Positions 24,607 to 35,890 of a stretch of 64,000 bases of DNA are shown in pieces. The first letter of the stretch is position 1. Every line of letters begins with the position of its first letter. The DNA lies in the NCBI RefSeq assembly GCF_002878395.1, contig NW_025861174.1, positions 124,001 through 188,000 on the forward strand. The letters are read 5' to 3'. This stretch comes from Capsicum annuum (taxonomy: Eukaryota > Streptophyta > Magnoliopsida > Solanales > Solanaceae). Below the pieces are notes generated by a model, which saw only the letters and a program-made list of their open reading frames with translations, was not told where the DNA came from and did no database searches. The position numbers and the translations under genes are program-made.

Positions 24607-27203
24607 TGTAACTCCCCGATTTCTTGAACCGGAATGCTATATGGTGCTCATGACCCCGAAGGACCACAAACTAACCTATGACTGATATATGTACTTGTAT
24701 ACTACATAAAATACTGAATAATACAGAAACATGCACTGAAAGGCCATAAGGTTCAACACTGACCATAACATGGATGAGATAACATATGTGGGGTAATACA
24801 ATACCTAAAACAAAACTATAAACACTGAAGTCTAAAATACAATAGTCTGCATCTAGTCTGAAAGCCTCTACTATCTGAATAATCTGAATAAGGAGTTGAT
24901 GGGAAATGTCCCCAACTAGCTCCAACTAATGAATAATCAATGAAATAGTGGAGAAATAATCATGTCCTAGAAGGATGAGGACTTACTTATATTCTGACTG
25001 CTGAGACAGGAATCTACTGTTGATCTGGAACTTGGGTTTTTGAACCTATGGTGTAACATAAAAAAAACACCATAGCACAAATGCGTCAGTACAATAGAAT
25101 GTACTGAGTATACATGTGAGGTAGGCTAATGAAAGGGTTAACATGCACGAATAATGCTAGCTAACTGTCTAACATGAATGCAGAAATGCATACATAATTA
25201 CGTAACTGTAACTGACACTATGATATTGTGATTACTGAATCTGAATACTGATGGCATGACATACTAATGACTAATATAACTGATAGTATAAATAGTTATA
25301 TCTGAATGTAACTGTGAACATGGGTGACTGTATCTGACAGTCCTAAATCTGATGAAACTATCTGAGTTCCTTACTATATCTGAGTCGACTGTATCTGACA
25401 GTCTTAAATTTGAAGAAATATTTGAGTTCTTTTATTAAGACTGGTACTAAAATTTTGGGAGGTAGTGTTTAACCGTTATGCCCCTGATACGCTATTATGG
25501 CTGAGATGGGGTCTAATCTGTAACCCCAATTGAAAGGGTGTCAATACCGCGCCACTAGTAAGGACAAGTTGTGGGCGACCCTAATCTGATAGTGTCCCCT
25601 ATACAAGAAAGGTGGGGCCCTTATCTGGCAGTCTTATCCACCTCATCAACCCTCATTAACAGTGTTGATGTCTCAACCTATGTTGGCTACATAGTTCTGG
25701 AATGCAAGAATGTTTTCTAAGGATCACACCCTCATTTGATATTGTGTGTCCTTATCCTTAGGTTCACTCGGTGCTAATTTCTACTCCCATCTAAATGAAC
25801 ACTGAACAAGATTTACTAAACTGAACATGGAATGAGTAACTGAATTCCGTTGCCTGATAAAATATTAATGATATCTGACAACTGACTGAGATCATAAGAT
25901 CATAGAGATTTCCTGAGTCATAAGATTGTCTGAAGTCTAAGGATCATGGCTTTACTAAGAGTATCGTGAAACCATGACATGGCTCTAGGTACACAGCTAA
26001 CATTTCGGGTACAAGTACCCCCAGGACCCGATGGAAGGAAACTGACCATGCATAACTTACTTGAACATATAACTAACATCATTATCCATAAATATTTATA
26101 GAAGCATTCCATCAAAACATGTGATGGGCAAAACTTGTACATACATAGGGATTTCATTATATCATACTAGTTGGGAATTGTTCCTTCATTTATAAATTTA
26201 ATCAAATACTTGGTAGGCATAGCGCATGTAGACAACATTATACAATAATTAATCATCATGATTCATATCAAATTTAATCATCCTAGTGTTTATTCATAGG
26301 TTCACATGAATATACATCTATAGAAATCAATTCCACATAAAATTGATCACCCAACATGGATTTTAATTCAATTGATCATTCTCAACATAAACAAAACTAA
26401 CCCAACTTGAAATTCATAAAGAAATCCATAACTTGAATTTATAAAAGGGATTCTTGGGCTTTATGGATGAAAGGAGTCCATGAATGAACACTATGCATAC
26501 CTTAGTTTGTGATTTCATGAAGATTGATGGTGAAACCTTCATGAATTTGAATCTTTAATAGAAACCCTAGCTTGTTATTGAGAGAAACTTGAGAGAAGAG
26601 AGTGTATTTTAGGTGAAGAATGGCTAAAGCACGTGTTATTGGGTTTAAATAGGGGTAGCAAATTGACCCTTTTAAACCTGAACGCATTATTTAATTTCAA
26701 TAAAATTTTCCTAAACTGAACCCCTAGTGTGACACAGCGTTATCATGATGTGTTACTGGAAATTTACAATTGGGAAATTGGGGGATGGTGCCACGCAGAG
26801 CCATCGCGTTGCCCCTTCCTTTGTGACCTATAACTTTGGCACGACATAGGGGAAATCACGCTGAGACACTGGAAAAAGGATAATTTTGAATTTGAGTGCT
26901 GGCGTGACATGCCATAGTTGCGGACACCTACTAGAAATTTCCAAATGCCATTTCCTCTTATGGAGCAGTGCGCCACTGACTAATATGGGGTTGTTTTACG
27001 ACGGAAACTTGAAATATTCATTACTTCTTTCCCCGATTACCGGATTTAAGCGAATAATATATCAATGGAAAGCTTATTAAATTTTTCACATGACAAAAAG
27101 TGAAAATCTTAAAAATTCCTCATGGAATAGTTATTATTCACTTTATAAGATAATACTAAGCATTCTTGGGATGAAATTTTCTAGAAATCTTCAAGGTATT
27201 ACA
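24607..27203 (-). mobile_element. Element E: 5' LTR
   Basis: 2,597 bases, TGTAATACC at its minus-strand start (27203) and GTTACA at its end (24607). Collinear with 17128-19471. Its U3 cluster (26720-27000) has the same plan as the other LTR, but many CG sites are now TG or CA. TATA-like TTTAAATAGG at about 26644. Confidence 0.8.
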
Positions 27204-27360
27204 GTATATCTGATGCATAATTATATGACTGAACTGATATATGAATGCATGACTGAATATGCAAGTTTGTAATAGAGATGTGAGCATGAACTGAATACTA
27301 TGTTTGTAATGTTAATTTGAATATGGAACTAAGTAAGTTCAAGAAAATTTTTACGTAAAC
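27204..27360 (-). mobile_element. Element D: 3' untranslated segment, right part
   Basis: Collinear with E's segment 19680-19840 (ATGCATAATTATATGACTG, ACTAAGTAAGTTCAAG). It continues element D beyond the E insertion and reaches about the place where pol would end. D's pol itself is missing. Confidence 0.5.
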
Positions 27361-27614
27361 TGAAAAGTACTGATGAACCCATGATTATGCTAGAAGTATG
27401 CATGAACGGGAACCTAAGAACATGGCTAAGATTGAAAAATGATGTATAAACTGAATTTCATGAACTAAACTGAGCCCCTAAATACATGGCTCATGATTGA
27501 GATTGGAACTTGGGAGTCAACTTATAAGTACCTACTACTCCAATCTGGATTTATTTTAAGGAAAGGGAGTGGGATGTTTAAGTCATGAAAGTTCGGGGGA
27601 TTATTGCATATCTC
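27361..27614 (-). mobile_element. Element D2: start of a 3' LTR, remnant
   Basis: The boundary at 27614 looks like an LTR start (minus TGCAATAATCCCCCGAAC) preceded by a polypurine tract (minus CAAGGGGGAGATA, 27615-27630), as in E and D. Only about 250 bases of the LTR remain before D sequence begins. Confidence 0.45.
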
Positions 27615-29187
27615 CCCCTTGGGACACTAGGTCCCTCTAGGAATACTGACTTGGCTGAGCTACTGATAGAAACTGAGGCAATGTGCAAGGCACCTAGGAA
27701 CCTATTCTTGACTAATTATCTGAGATCTAAAACTGAGGCCTGATACATGAACTGAGGCCTGATATCTACAAGATTGGTTATTCTTAAAATTGTTTCATTC
27801 ATAAGTTTTTGGCTAGAGAGAATAGATGGAAAGATTGGAAACCAAACTGTACGAACTTGTCTGTCTGAGACTAACACATGCAGAAAACCTATAGTTGATT
27901 GGAGCCTTTCCTTAATACTCTTACTATAGAGCTATAATGGCTTTAGGGAACAAGTAAATCTTGGCTTGGTCTGAACAAGACAGCTGAATAGGAAAAATCA
28001 TTGCCTGGCGAAAATTTGGTAAGACAGGTTAAGACCTACGAACACCATTTAAGATAAAATAACTAAGATTTTTGCACTACAACTGAGATTACTAAAAAGA
28101 TTCACATGGGCGTTGAGCACAAATGCACAAACATACTGACTTAGCTGATTAATTAAATAACTGATAGCTAAATATTGGGTATGTGAGATTGGTCTGTACT
28201 TAGTTCAAATAACTGGACTGAGGCTGTAGAATATTATGCATAGGAGGTAATGATTGACTGGATAACATGAGGTAACTGAGCATGAATGAGAAAAACTATA
28301 TCACCTCAAGAATGCAATGCTAGGCATCTAGGATGATATGGATATATTTTGTAGACTGACATACTAAAATACTACTGACTGAGTAACTGATAGTTGTAGC
28401 GTTGGTCAAGTAAGTCTGGAACTGAACTGAGTTTCTGATCTGATTAATGAACTGAAGCTGGCATTATAACTAAGACTGTAGTAGAGACTGTAACTAAGTA
28501 TGTAATTGAGACTTATACTGGTACCGAAAGATAGTAACTGAGGCTAATACTAATACTAAAGTACTAAAACCTAATGTCTAAGTAACTAATAACGGATAGT
28601 CATAGTCCCATAAGAATATTGTAGTTATTTATAGAATTCAATTACTAAACTGATGTTGTAACTGAGGACTGAGGCACAGAACATCCACGTCATAGATTTA
28701 TCAAGGAATCTAAACTAAGAGAATATATGGGATAAGCTGAGTTTGGCTAATCACTAGGGGAGGAGCATGAGTCATGTAGGTTGGACATACTATAATACAA
28801 GACATGAGTACATAAGTCATGAGCTGCATGACCTAGGTCTAGAATTTTTTATGTTTATGGGACATGATTCCTTTCACTGAGTGAACTAGAATTCCTCATA
28901 GTAGGAACTTGAAATACACACTATTCTATGAGAAGCGTGCAGATACAAGCTGTATTCATGGAACTAAAACGGGTAGCATGCATAAATATCATGATGACTA
29001 TAGTATGAAACTTTGCACTAAGACAAGAATGGGTCGAAAATTGTCTTCCCTTACTAATTATCTACATATACTGGAACTATAACCAGAATCTGAAGGCTTG
29101 ACTTTCTGACCCCAAAGTTTAACTTCTATACAAAGTTTCAAAAGAAAGAAACTCATGAATCTAAAGAAGTATGAATATATAACTGAG
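27615..29187 (-). other. Element D2: 3' untranslated region, pol deleted
   Basis: About 1.6 kb rich in ACTGA/CTGAG words, with no polymerase, integrase or chromodomain reading on either strand. It lies between a polypurine tract and the gag remnant, where several kilobases of pol would be expected. Confidence 0.45.
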
Positions 29188-30367
29188 GAGATCTATAACA
29201 TACCAGTAACTGCATCTAGAGGACTTTCTTAATTCTACCAGGACCGAAGTGCATAGAGTCTGTTTGGGTGTTGCCCACTGATAGCGCTAGAATTGGCACC
29301 CTACTATTTCGAGCGACCGAACTAAGCTGAAAAATAACCATGCTGACTTCGAGGACTGGGTTAAGGAAATTCTAAAACTTTGTAACCTACTTCTCCACAT
29401 CCGCAACATATATTATTGTTGGCACTACATACACCTTTATGATACTTACCACATTCTTTGCAAAACGGATGATTAAAAACCCTTCTCTCACTACCCTAGG
29501 CCTTAGAGCCTGGTGTACTAGGTAAAGGGGAAAATGGGATTGAAAACTTCTGACTATGCTGAGAACGATTACCACCCTGCAACCCTGGTTGAGAAAAATT
29601 ATAACTACCTATTCTAGCCCTCTATTTTCTCTATCCTTCTTTTTAAGCTTCTGTTTCTCCATCTGTTGGGCATAAACCATAAGCCTAGATATGTTCGTAT
29701 CACTAATCAACATCGTAGTCCTTCACTCCTTAACCACTCTACCTGATACCCCTGACACAAACTTACTCATTCTAGACTTGCTATCTGCTACTACATGAAA
29801 AGCATACCTGGCTAACTGAGTGAACTTAAGGGGGTATTCTTTCACACTCATGGTTTATTGTCTGAGATTTATAAACTCTAACACTTTGGCTTCTTTATGC
29901 TCTAGAAGGAAAGAATCTATCTAAAAAGGCCGTAGCAAACTCTTTCTACTCTATGGGCTCTGTATCTGTACCCCTGTCTACCTTTCACTTCTTATACCAT
30001 GTATAGGATATGTCTTGTAGCTAATAGGTAGATAACTCTACTGCTCATTAGAAGGCACTCACATGTTGTCTGTGACTTTTTAAACCTGATCTAGGAACTC
30101 CTGTAGATCCTCTTCAGACTTAGAACCGGTGAATAGGGGAGGATTCATTCGGGTAATGTCCAGAATCCTGGCTACAGTAGCATCGGTCCCTAGGTTGGCT
30201 AAAATGGTGGTTGGCTATTCATTTTGAGTTATGACTGAATAAGCTAGAGTAGTGAATGCATTCCTGAATTTTGCATGAGAGACGTGCTCATCTAGAGGAC
30301 TTGGCTGGACGGGCTGAGGTGTTAACTGATTTCTATTTCCCTCTTTGCTGGCCATTTTGAGAGGCAT
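29188..30367 (-). pseudogene. Element D2: gag pseudogene
   Basis: ATG at 30365-30367 gives MPLKMASKEG. Chromovirus gag segments follow: HVSHAKFRNAFTTLAYSV, ITRMNPPLFTGSKSEEDLQE and, near 29650-29900, the YSLKFTQL-type region. A zinc-knuckle remnant lies at 29387-29460. At about 29190-29260 the sequence reaches the RLYAL-type segment that precedes protease in E, then changes to unrelated sequence, so protease and all of pol are missing. Confidence 0.75.
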
Positions 30368-30572
30368 GATCTATAAATGAAGGGAGGAAATGGATTAGAC
30401 TGAGATTTTAAATGGAGATTATGCTCACTGGCAAGACATGAATACATAAATAAGGGAAACTGTTCCTAAAACATCTCGTAGCCTCTTGCACATAAGTGTG
30501 GTGCATAATACACCCATGCACAAGACTCTACTATATGCGGCTTCCAGAATTCCTAGGAAACTATTGAACCTT

Positions 30573-30586
30573 AGTCTCTGATACCA
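30573..30586 (-). other. Element D2: primer-binding site
   Basis: Minus strand TGGTATCAGAGACT right after the LTR end at 30591; it matches the initiator tRNA-Met site. Confidence 0.7.
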
Positions 30587-30590
30587 AGTT

Positions 30591-30963
30591 TATAATGCCC
30601 CGAATATGGTACCCGAAACACTACGCGGTGCTCATGACCCCGAAAGACCACAAGCTAACCTATGACTGATATTTGTAGCTGAACACAGCATAAAATACTA
30701 TATAAATGCGAAAATAAAGGTTGTAAAGCCATACGGTTCAAAACTAATAAAATAATCTCTGAATGATATGGTATCACAATACCAAAACAAACCTGAAATA
30801 AACAATCCGAACATGATAGTCTAAAATGCCTCTAACTGACTGAACTATCTGAATAAGGAGTTGATGGAATATGTCCCCAACTAACTCCAACAACTAAAAT
30901 AAATTAATTAATGAGATAATAAAGTAATGGTCAGGTCCTCGAAGGATGAGGACTCACTTCTAA
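30591..30963 (-). mobile_element. Element D2: 5' LTR, truncated
   Basis: Starts TATAATGCCCCGAATATGG and keeps the ATGACCCCGAAAGACCACAAGC segment also found at 17170 and 24650. Cut at about 30963 after GGATGAGGACTCACTTCTAA, where sequence of element F begins. Confidence 0.65.
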
Positions 30964-31054
30964 CTCTCACTTCTAACTTTTATTTATTCATTCAAAAACC
31001 AGGTAATGTGCACAAATATTTAGGGCAAATTAGTGGTAAAATCACCACTCCTCA
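30964..31054 (-). mobile_element. Element F: 3' LTR, only ~90 bases left
   Basis: TTCAAAAACCAGGTAATGTG followed by AGTGGTAAAATCACCACTCC matches the right end of the other LTR at 35820-35890. On the minus strand the LTR start is TGAGGAGTGGTGATTTTACC. All distal LTR sequence is missing. Confidence 0.65.
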
Positions 31055-31070
31055 ACACCCCCAACTTAAA
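31055..31070 (-). other. Element F: polypurine tract
   Basis: Minus strand TTTAAGTTGGGGGTGT directly before TGAGGAGTGG. It is nearly identical to the tract of J at 45794-45807. Confidence 0.65.
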
Positions 31071-33103
31071 GTTATTGCTTGTCCTCAAGAAACACTACTC
31101 CTTACCATGAGATACAATTATTTATGCCCTATCTTTACACCTTAAATATTACAATGACCTTAACTTTAATTACAACAACAAGTAGCTCACTGTACATGTG
31201 CTAGGCTAGTTTCACTACACCCCTCGTCATAAGATGCAACATTCAAGGATGCATATGACTCTAAAGAGCAACCAAGCAACAAAATAATACTCTAAAAATG
31301 GTTCATATTTGAAGAAAATAATCTATACTCCATTTTCCTCATTGCTCGGAAGGTGACAAAATCACCCACCTCAACTTGTTTTGTATACCAAACTCACAAG
31401 AAAGAAAATTTCATACACCAAGCTACCAAATATGGAACAAGGAACTTTAAGTGCAAGAACTCTCTCCCTCATAAATGAAATTTCTATGAAACAAGTCTCA
31501 TACCATAGGCTTGCTTCCATTTTTGATTGCCACTATGGAGAAAGTATACGGTTGGAGATCTCAAAGGACTTTCTAAGTTTGTAATGTAGGTTTGGGTTAG
31601 AGTCGGATATCATTTGGGAGCAACACGGCTACACCTTCCTTGAATATCTACATCACATTTTTCAATCCTCCATTTTAACTAAGGTCCACTCTTTTCTATT
31701 TTCTTTCTTTTCTTATGCCTACATTTTGCTTTCTTTGTTCACCATGTTTTTCTTTCATTTCATTTTCTTGCAATTCTTTCCTTTATTGAATCCTTTCTTT
31801 TTCTATTCCTTTGGTTTCAACACTTAGGCACATTCGGCATTTCACTTACAATTTGTGGCCCAAACCTTCTTTCATCAACTTTCAACACCCTAACTTAGGC
31901 TTTTAGCCTCAAGTTGTATTTTCAAGTTCAAAGGGGTGTGCTTCAAAAGAGGGATAAAAGAATGGTTCACAATTTGTAGAGTATTTGCCAAAGAAAGGTT
32001 CAAAGGCTCATAGTTGGTAACTAGAGATTACAATTATGCACTGGGAGACTTTTTAGGGTAGAGTGGTTTCTCACATTAAAAGACGACCTATGATCATTTC
32101 TCCAACCAGATACAATCAAAATTAGATATGAAAAACTAATGGTACAAGTTCTAGATAACACAAGTAGACAAGAGATGAATGCAAGTATCTCACCATACAT
32201 GGCATGCAAAATTCACCAATGGAGATAAAATGTCCCTCCCGTGAGAACCAAAAATAGAGTATCTATCATTATTCACAAGTAAAATATGTATGGAGCCGCA
32301 AAAAGAGATAAATAATTGTTAGAATGCCGCTCACGTCCATGCCCTTAATTTTTGAAAAAATTTTTACGGAGGGGGGTGTTTACTTTGCACTTGCACCATG
32401 CACAATTTGCTAACCATGGCAATAACCTAAGCCTTTGTCTCAAATTTTTTCTTCATATGGGCAAACTAACCATATGGAAACTCAGACTTCTCTAATGGCA
32501 TGAGTGCAATGCCAAATACAGAATGCCACAGTTATTTAAAATTCCCTTGCATTTGAGAACTTGATGCCACGAGTACTTAGACATTCCCTGCATTCATGGC
32601 TCAAAACCTAGGTACGACGTTTTCCCCTTAAGAATGATGTCACTCAATCTATCATAGGAAAAGTTTCATCTAAGATTATTAGTAAAAGAAATAGACAACA
32701 ACAAACGAAAACAATTAATTCACAAAATTTTCATGCTTTGAGTGAACTAAGTTCAAGTATTGCAGACCAATGAATACACACAAGAGTAAGGCCGCACCCT
32801 CAAATATAAGTCTTATAATGACTGAACTACATAACACAAAAGCATAAGAAGGTTAGAGGGCTCCCTAATCCTATAGTGATAACTAAGGAACATTCCGGAG
32901 AGACAGTCACGATCATTATCCTCAGGTCGCGATCACTGTACCTGAGGTATTTTGCTCCCCTATTTTTCCTTGTTTTCTGCAAGGCTACCACATTTCTCAA
33001 ACTTGGTTTTCCCCTATTTTTGGCTTCCAATCTTGTCCAATGTACCTATAAAACATCAAAATTATATGACTTATTATAAATAAATCATGCAAACATGAAA
33101 ATA
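31071..33103 (-). mobile_element. Element F: 3' untranslated region
   Basis: No coding motif. From 31071 to about 32300 it is collinear with J 45808-47050 (TTGTAATGTAGGTTTGG, ATATCATTTRGKAGSAA, CCTAACTTAGGC). A purine tract (minus strand; plus strand T/C-rich) lies at 31685-31825. A cluster of GATCRYGGTA-type words occurs at 32893-32955, close to the conserved hairpin block. Confidence 0.55.
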
Positions 33104-33140
33104 ATGGGTTGCCTTCCATCAAGCGCTTGGTTTAACGTCA
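33104..33140 (-). promoter_or_regulatory. Conserved OTA hairpin block, copy in element F
   Basis: Minus strand ATGACGTTAAACCAAGCGCT, then TGATGGAAGGCAACCCATTA. The stem ATGG/CCAT closes the AGGCAA loop with one internal mismatch; the outer base pair is A-T where C has T-A and J has G-C. Confidence 0.7.
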
Positions 33141-34225
33141 TGGCCTGATGCCTCTTTCATCCTTATTTGTGTCTCCACATAGAGGATTTAAACCTTCTGC
33201 CCCTATTTTGGTCATTCAATCTTTGAGGCTCTTGGAGAAAAAGTAAAGGCACAGTGATGCATGCTCGATCACGCCCCTTCAAAGACTTGAACAGTTTGCC
33301 TAATTTTGCATCAAACTTTTGTGTGGGCTTATTGGGCAATGTTGAGAGAATTAGAAGGCCACTACTTGGACATCGGTCTTTAAGATTTTTGGCCTTCAAA
33401 ATTGAGGCTTTGGATGCCCATTTAAAAGGTCAAACTCCAAAATATAAGGAACTTGCTCCTTCTCTCCAATATTCATCACTTGCTTGGGTGGATTGATTTT
33501 TATCAAATCCACCAAGCATAGTGTTGATAGGTGGATAAGATGGGGTTTTTCCCTTACTTTCAAAGTTGCATTCCATTAGTCTTCTTCACAACGAAATGGG
33601 CTAGAGTTTTTATAAGAGATTTGTCTTGATTATTCTTGAGACTCTAGCACTATTCCTTTTATTTTGGCTTCTTCTTCTTCATTTGATTCAGTAGATAGGG
33701 AAGTCACCAAGAATTCTTTACTACCAAGATCATCATCACAGCTTGGTTTCTATTCTTGATAGGAATGAGCATGGTTGTGATGTTTGCAAGAATTATGTAC
33801 TTGCCCAATTCCTTTGCCTCAACTTTTTTCCCTCTTAAACACCACAAAGGATTGATACAAGTTTTGTGTATTCTCTCCGATTGAAGTTACTCGGTCCAAA
33901 ATAGTTTGAAGCATTGCTTCAATGACAATGGGTTCGATTTGTTGATCCTCCTTCTTATCTTCATAAAATCTATCAATATCATAAGAAGAACTAGCAATTC
34001 GGTTACTATAATTGGGGTAGGGTGTATTTGGACAATCACTCCAATATTCATCTCTACCACTACATAAAGAATACCTATACTCCTTAAGAATCGAGATGGT
34101 GAATCCATATCTCTCTCGGGAGCATAGTCACAAGCTCTCATGGAGTATGGTCCGTCTTAATATGGACATGGATCGTGAAGATAGGACTTCCAACTACCAA
34201 TATCATATTTTTTGGAAGATGCCAT
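33141..34225 (-). pseudogene. Element F: gag-like pseudogene, unrecognised
   Basis: A minus-strand ATG at 34223-34225 begins MASSKKYDIGSWKSYLHDPC, about 135 bases after the primer-binding site, where gag starts in these elements. Open segments follow: 33887-34141, and in another frame SDCPNTPYPNYSNR and VIEAMLQTILDRVTSIGENT at about 33860-34060, acidic and probably helical. Later frames (33163-33399) are low-similarity. I see no zinc knuckle, protease or polymerase motif, so the family cannot be named with confidence. It could be a gag N-terminus of a non-autonomous element. Confidence 0.45.
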
Positions 34226-34344
34226 AGAGAAAGGTAGAATAAAATAAAAAGCTACCTACAAAAGAAAATCAGAAACTAATATTTACAAGCTTGAATTCAA
34301 GCAAGTAATCTAAAAGTTTAAACTAAATCAATACACCAAATTAT

Positions 34345-34362
34345 TCCCCAGCAATGGCACCA
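34345..34362 (-). other. Element F: primer-binding site
   Basis: Minus strand TGGTGCCATTGCTGGGGA, following the LTR end near 34368. Close to the tRNA-Asp-type site; a few transitions only. Confidence 0.7.
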
Positions 34363-34367
34363 TTTTT

Positions 34368-35890
34368 TATAACGCTCAACTTACACGTCAATTTAAGTGC
34401 AAGGCGATCGTCGTCAGTATATTTACACAACTTTGGAGTCGGGATCGAATCCACGAGAAACAAAGCGAGTGGAGATCAAATTAATTATTAATGATAGATA
34501 TAAGTTAAATTCAAGTAAATAGTACTAAAATATAAACTAGCGAGATAGTTCCAACACTAATATTTCTTTTTGGAATTTTCTAGTATAAATTAGGGGCTAC
34601 AAATTATTAGAGTTTTCACAATGATGCACGAATCTCGGGATTACACATTACTAAGGAAGTGACATATGGGAGTTAGTTACTAACATCAATTTAGTATGTC
34701 AAATATGGGTAGGCTTGGTTATAAATTTTGATGCTAGTCTTTTGATAAAACACCAAACTTCCACCCATTTATTTTTTCAAATACCTTATAGGTCTGTTCA
34801 CCAATTGGTAACCACAACCTTAATCTAGGCATCCCTATTTCTAGGATGATACCCATGGCATAGTCAACCTCACATTCACCCTTATGTCTAAGATAGTGAA
34901 AAATTATCAAACTACACACATAAATATCTATCATTACTTTGGTTTCCACATCCCTCTTTCAAGGATGATATGGATTCCTACACTTCACCCAAAACCTTTA
35001 ATTTGAAGATGGCTTTGAACTTTATATAGCTTGGAGCTTTCACCCATAAAACCCGTGTGGGTATTTGGAGCATTCGCCCATCAAATCCCAAATAAATAAG
35101 CATAGCAATGAGAAAACCCATAAACATGAACTACCAAATAGATTCTAACAACAACAAACCACAAACACTTTAACCCCTATTCACATATAACCCCAAGAGG
35201 GAGATTTAGTAACAAATAAGATAAATGAGCATATATTTACACATAATCTCCATTGAAATAAATTATTAAAGATCTAAGCGAATGTTACTTCAAACTTTGC
35301 TCTCCCTCAATATCAACAATGGAAGTGTGCAAATCTTCCACTTAGAAAGTCTCCAATGTATTCTTCACCCAAAATTTATACAATATTTTCTTCTCCAAAA
35401 ATGGAGGCTATGAAGTCTAGAACTGAAAAATAGAGTTGATAGAGAAGATAAAATTCTGTCCCCATAAGGATAGGGTTTGAGTCATTTTGTCAAAATTAAG
35501 ATCAGCCACATGTATTTCCAGTTTTGCTCTTAGGCTGATTTCTTCTGCTAAGCTGCGATAGCGCGGGTCTGGATGCCACCGCGGTTATGCGATCATGGAT
35601 AACATTTACGATTGTGGTTGATTGACTTTTTCTTGACTACCGTGATCGCAATTAGTAGACCGCGACTGCGGTACCAGAGGCCTTTCTGCTTCAAGTCTTC
35701 AGTTGCACTATTCTTTATCCATTTTGATCATTTTATGTTCTAATCCACATCTTTTGATCTCCTCAACTCTATGCCTACAAAAAATGGATATTAGTGCATT
35801 TAATCACAAATATATTTTTTTTAATAATTCAAAACCAGGTAATATGCATGAATGTTTAGTGCGAATGAGTGGTAAAATCACCACACATCA
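34368..35890 (-). mobile_element. Element F: 5' LTR
   Basis: Minus-strand start TGATGTGTGGTGATTTTACC at 35890; the end near 34368 is defined by the primer-binding site. It is the same family as the LTRs of J: shared are CTCTTTCAAGGATGATATGG and the CAAGGCGATCG word near the LTR end. U3 cluster with GCGATAGCGCGG and CCGCGACTGCGGTA at 35545-35690. Confidence 0.75.

Noticed and set aside
30927..31145. 72-codon plus-strand open frame across the D2/F junction
   Set aside because: It spans a fusion of two LTR pieces and a polypurine tract, so it cannot be an evolved gene.
31670..31830. T/C-rich stretch as a microsatellite
   Set aside because: No repeating unit; an equivalent stretch at the same place in J marks it as part of the element.
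35545..35690. Palindromes as a tRNA or microRNA precursor
   Set aside because: No tRNA boxes or long near-perfect arm pair; the same kind of cluster occupies U3 in other LTR families.
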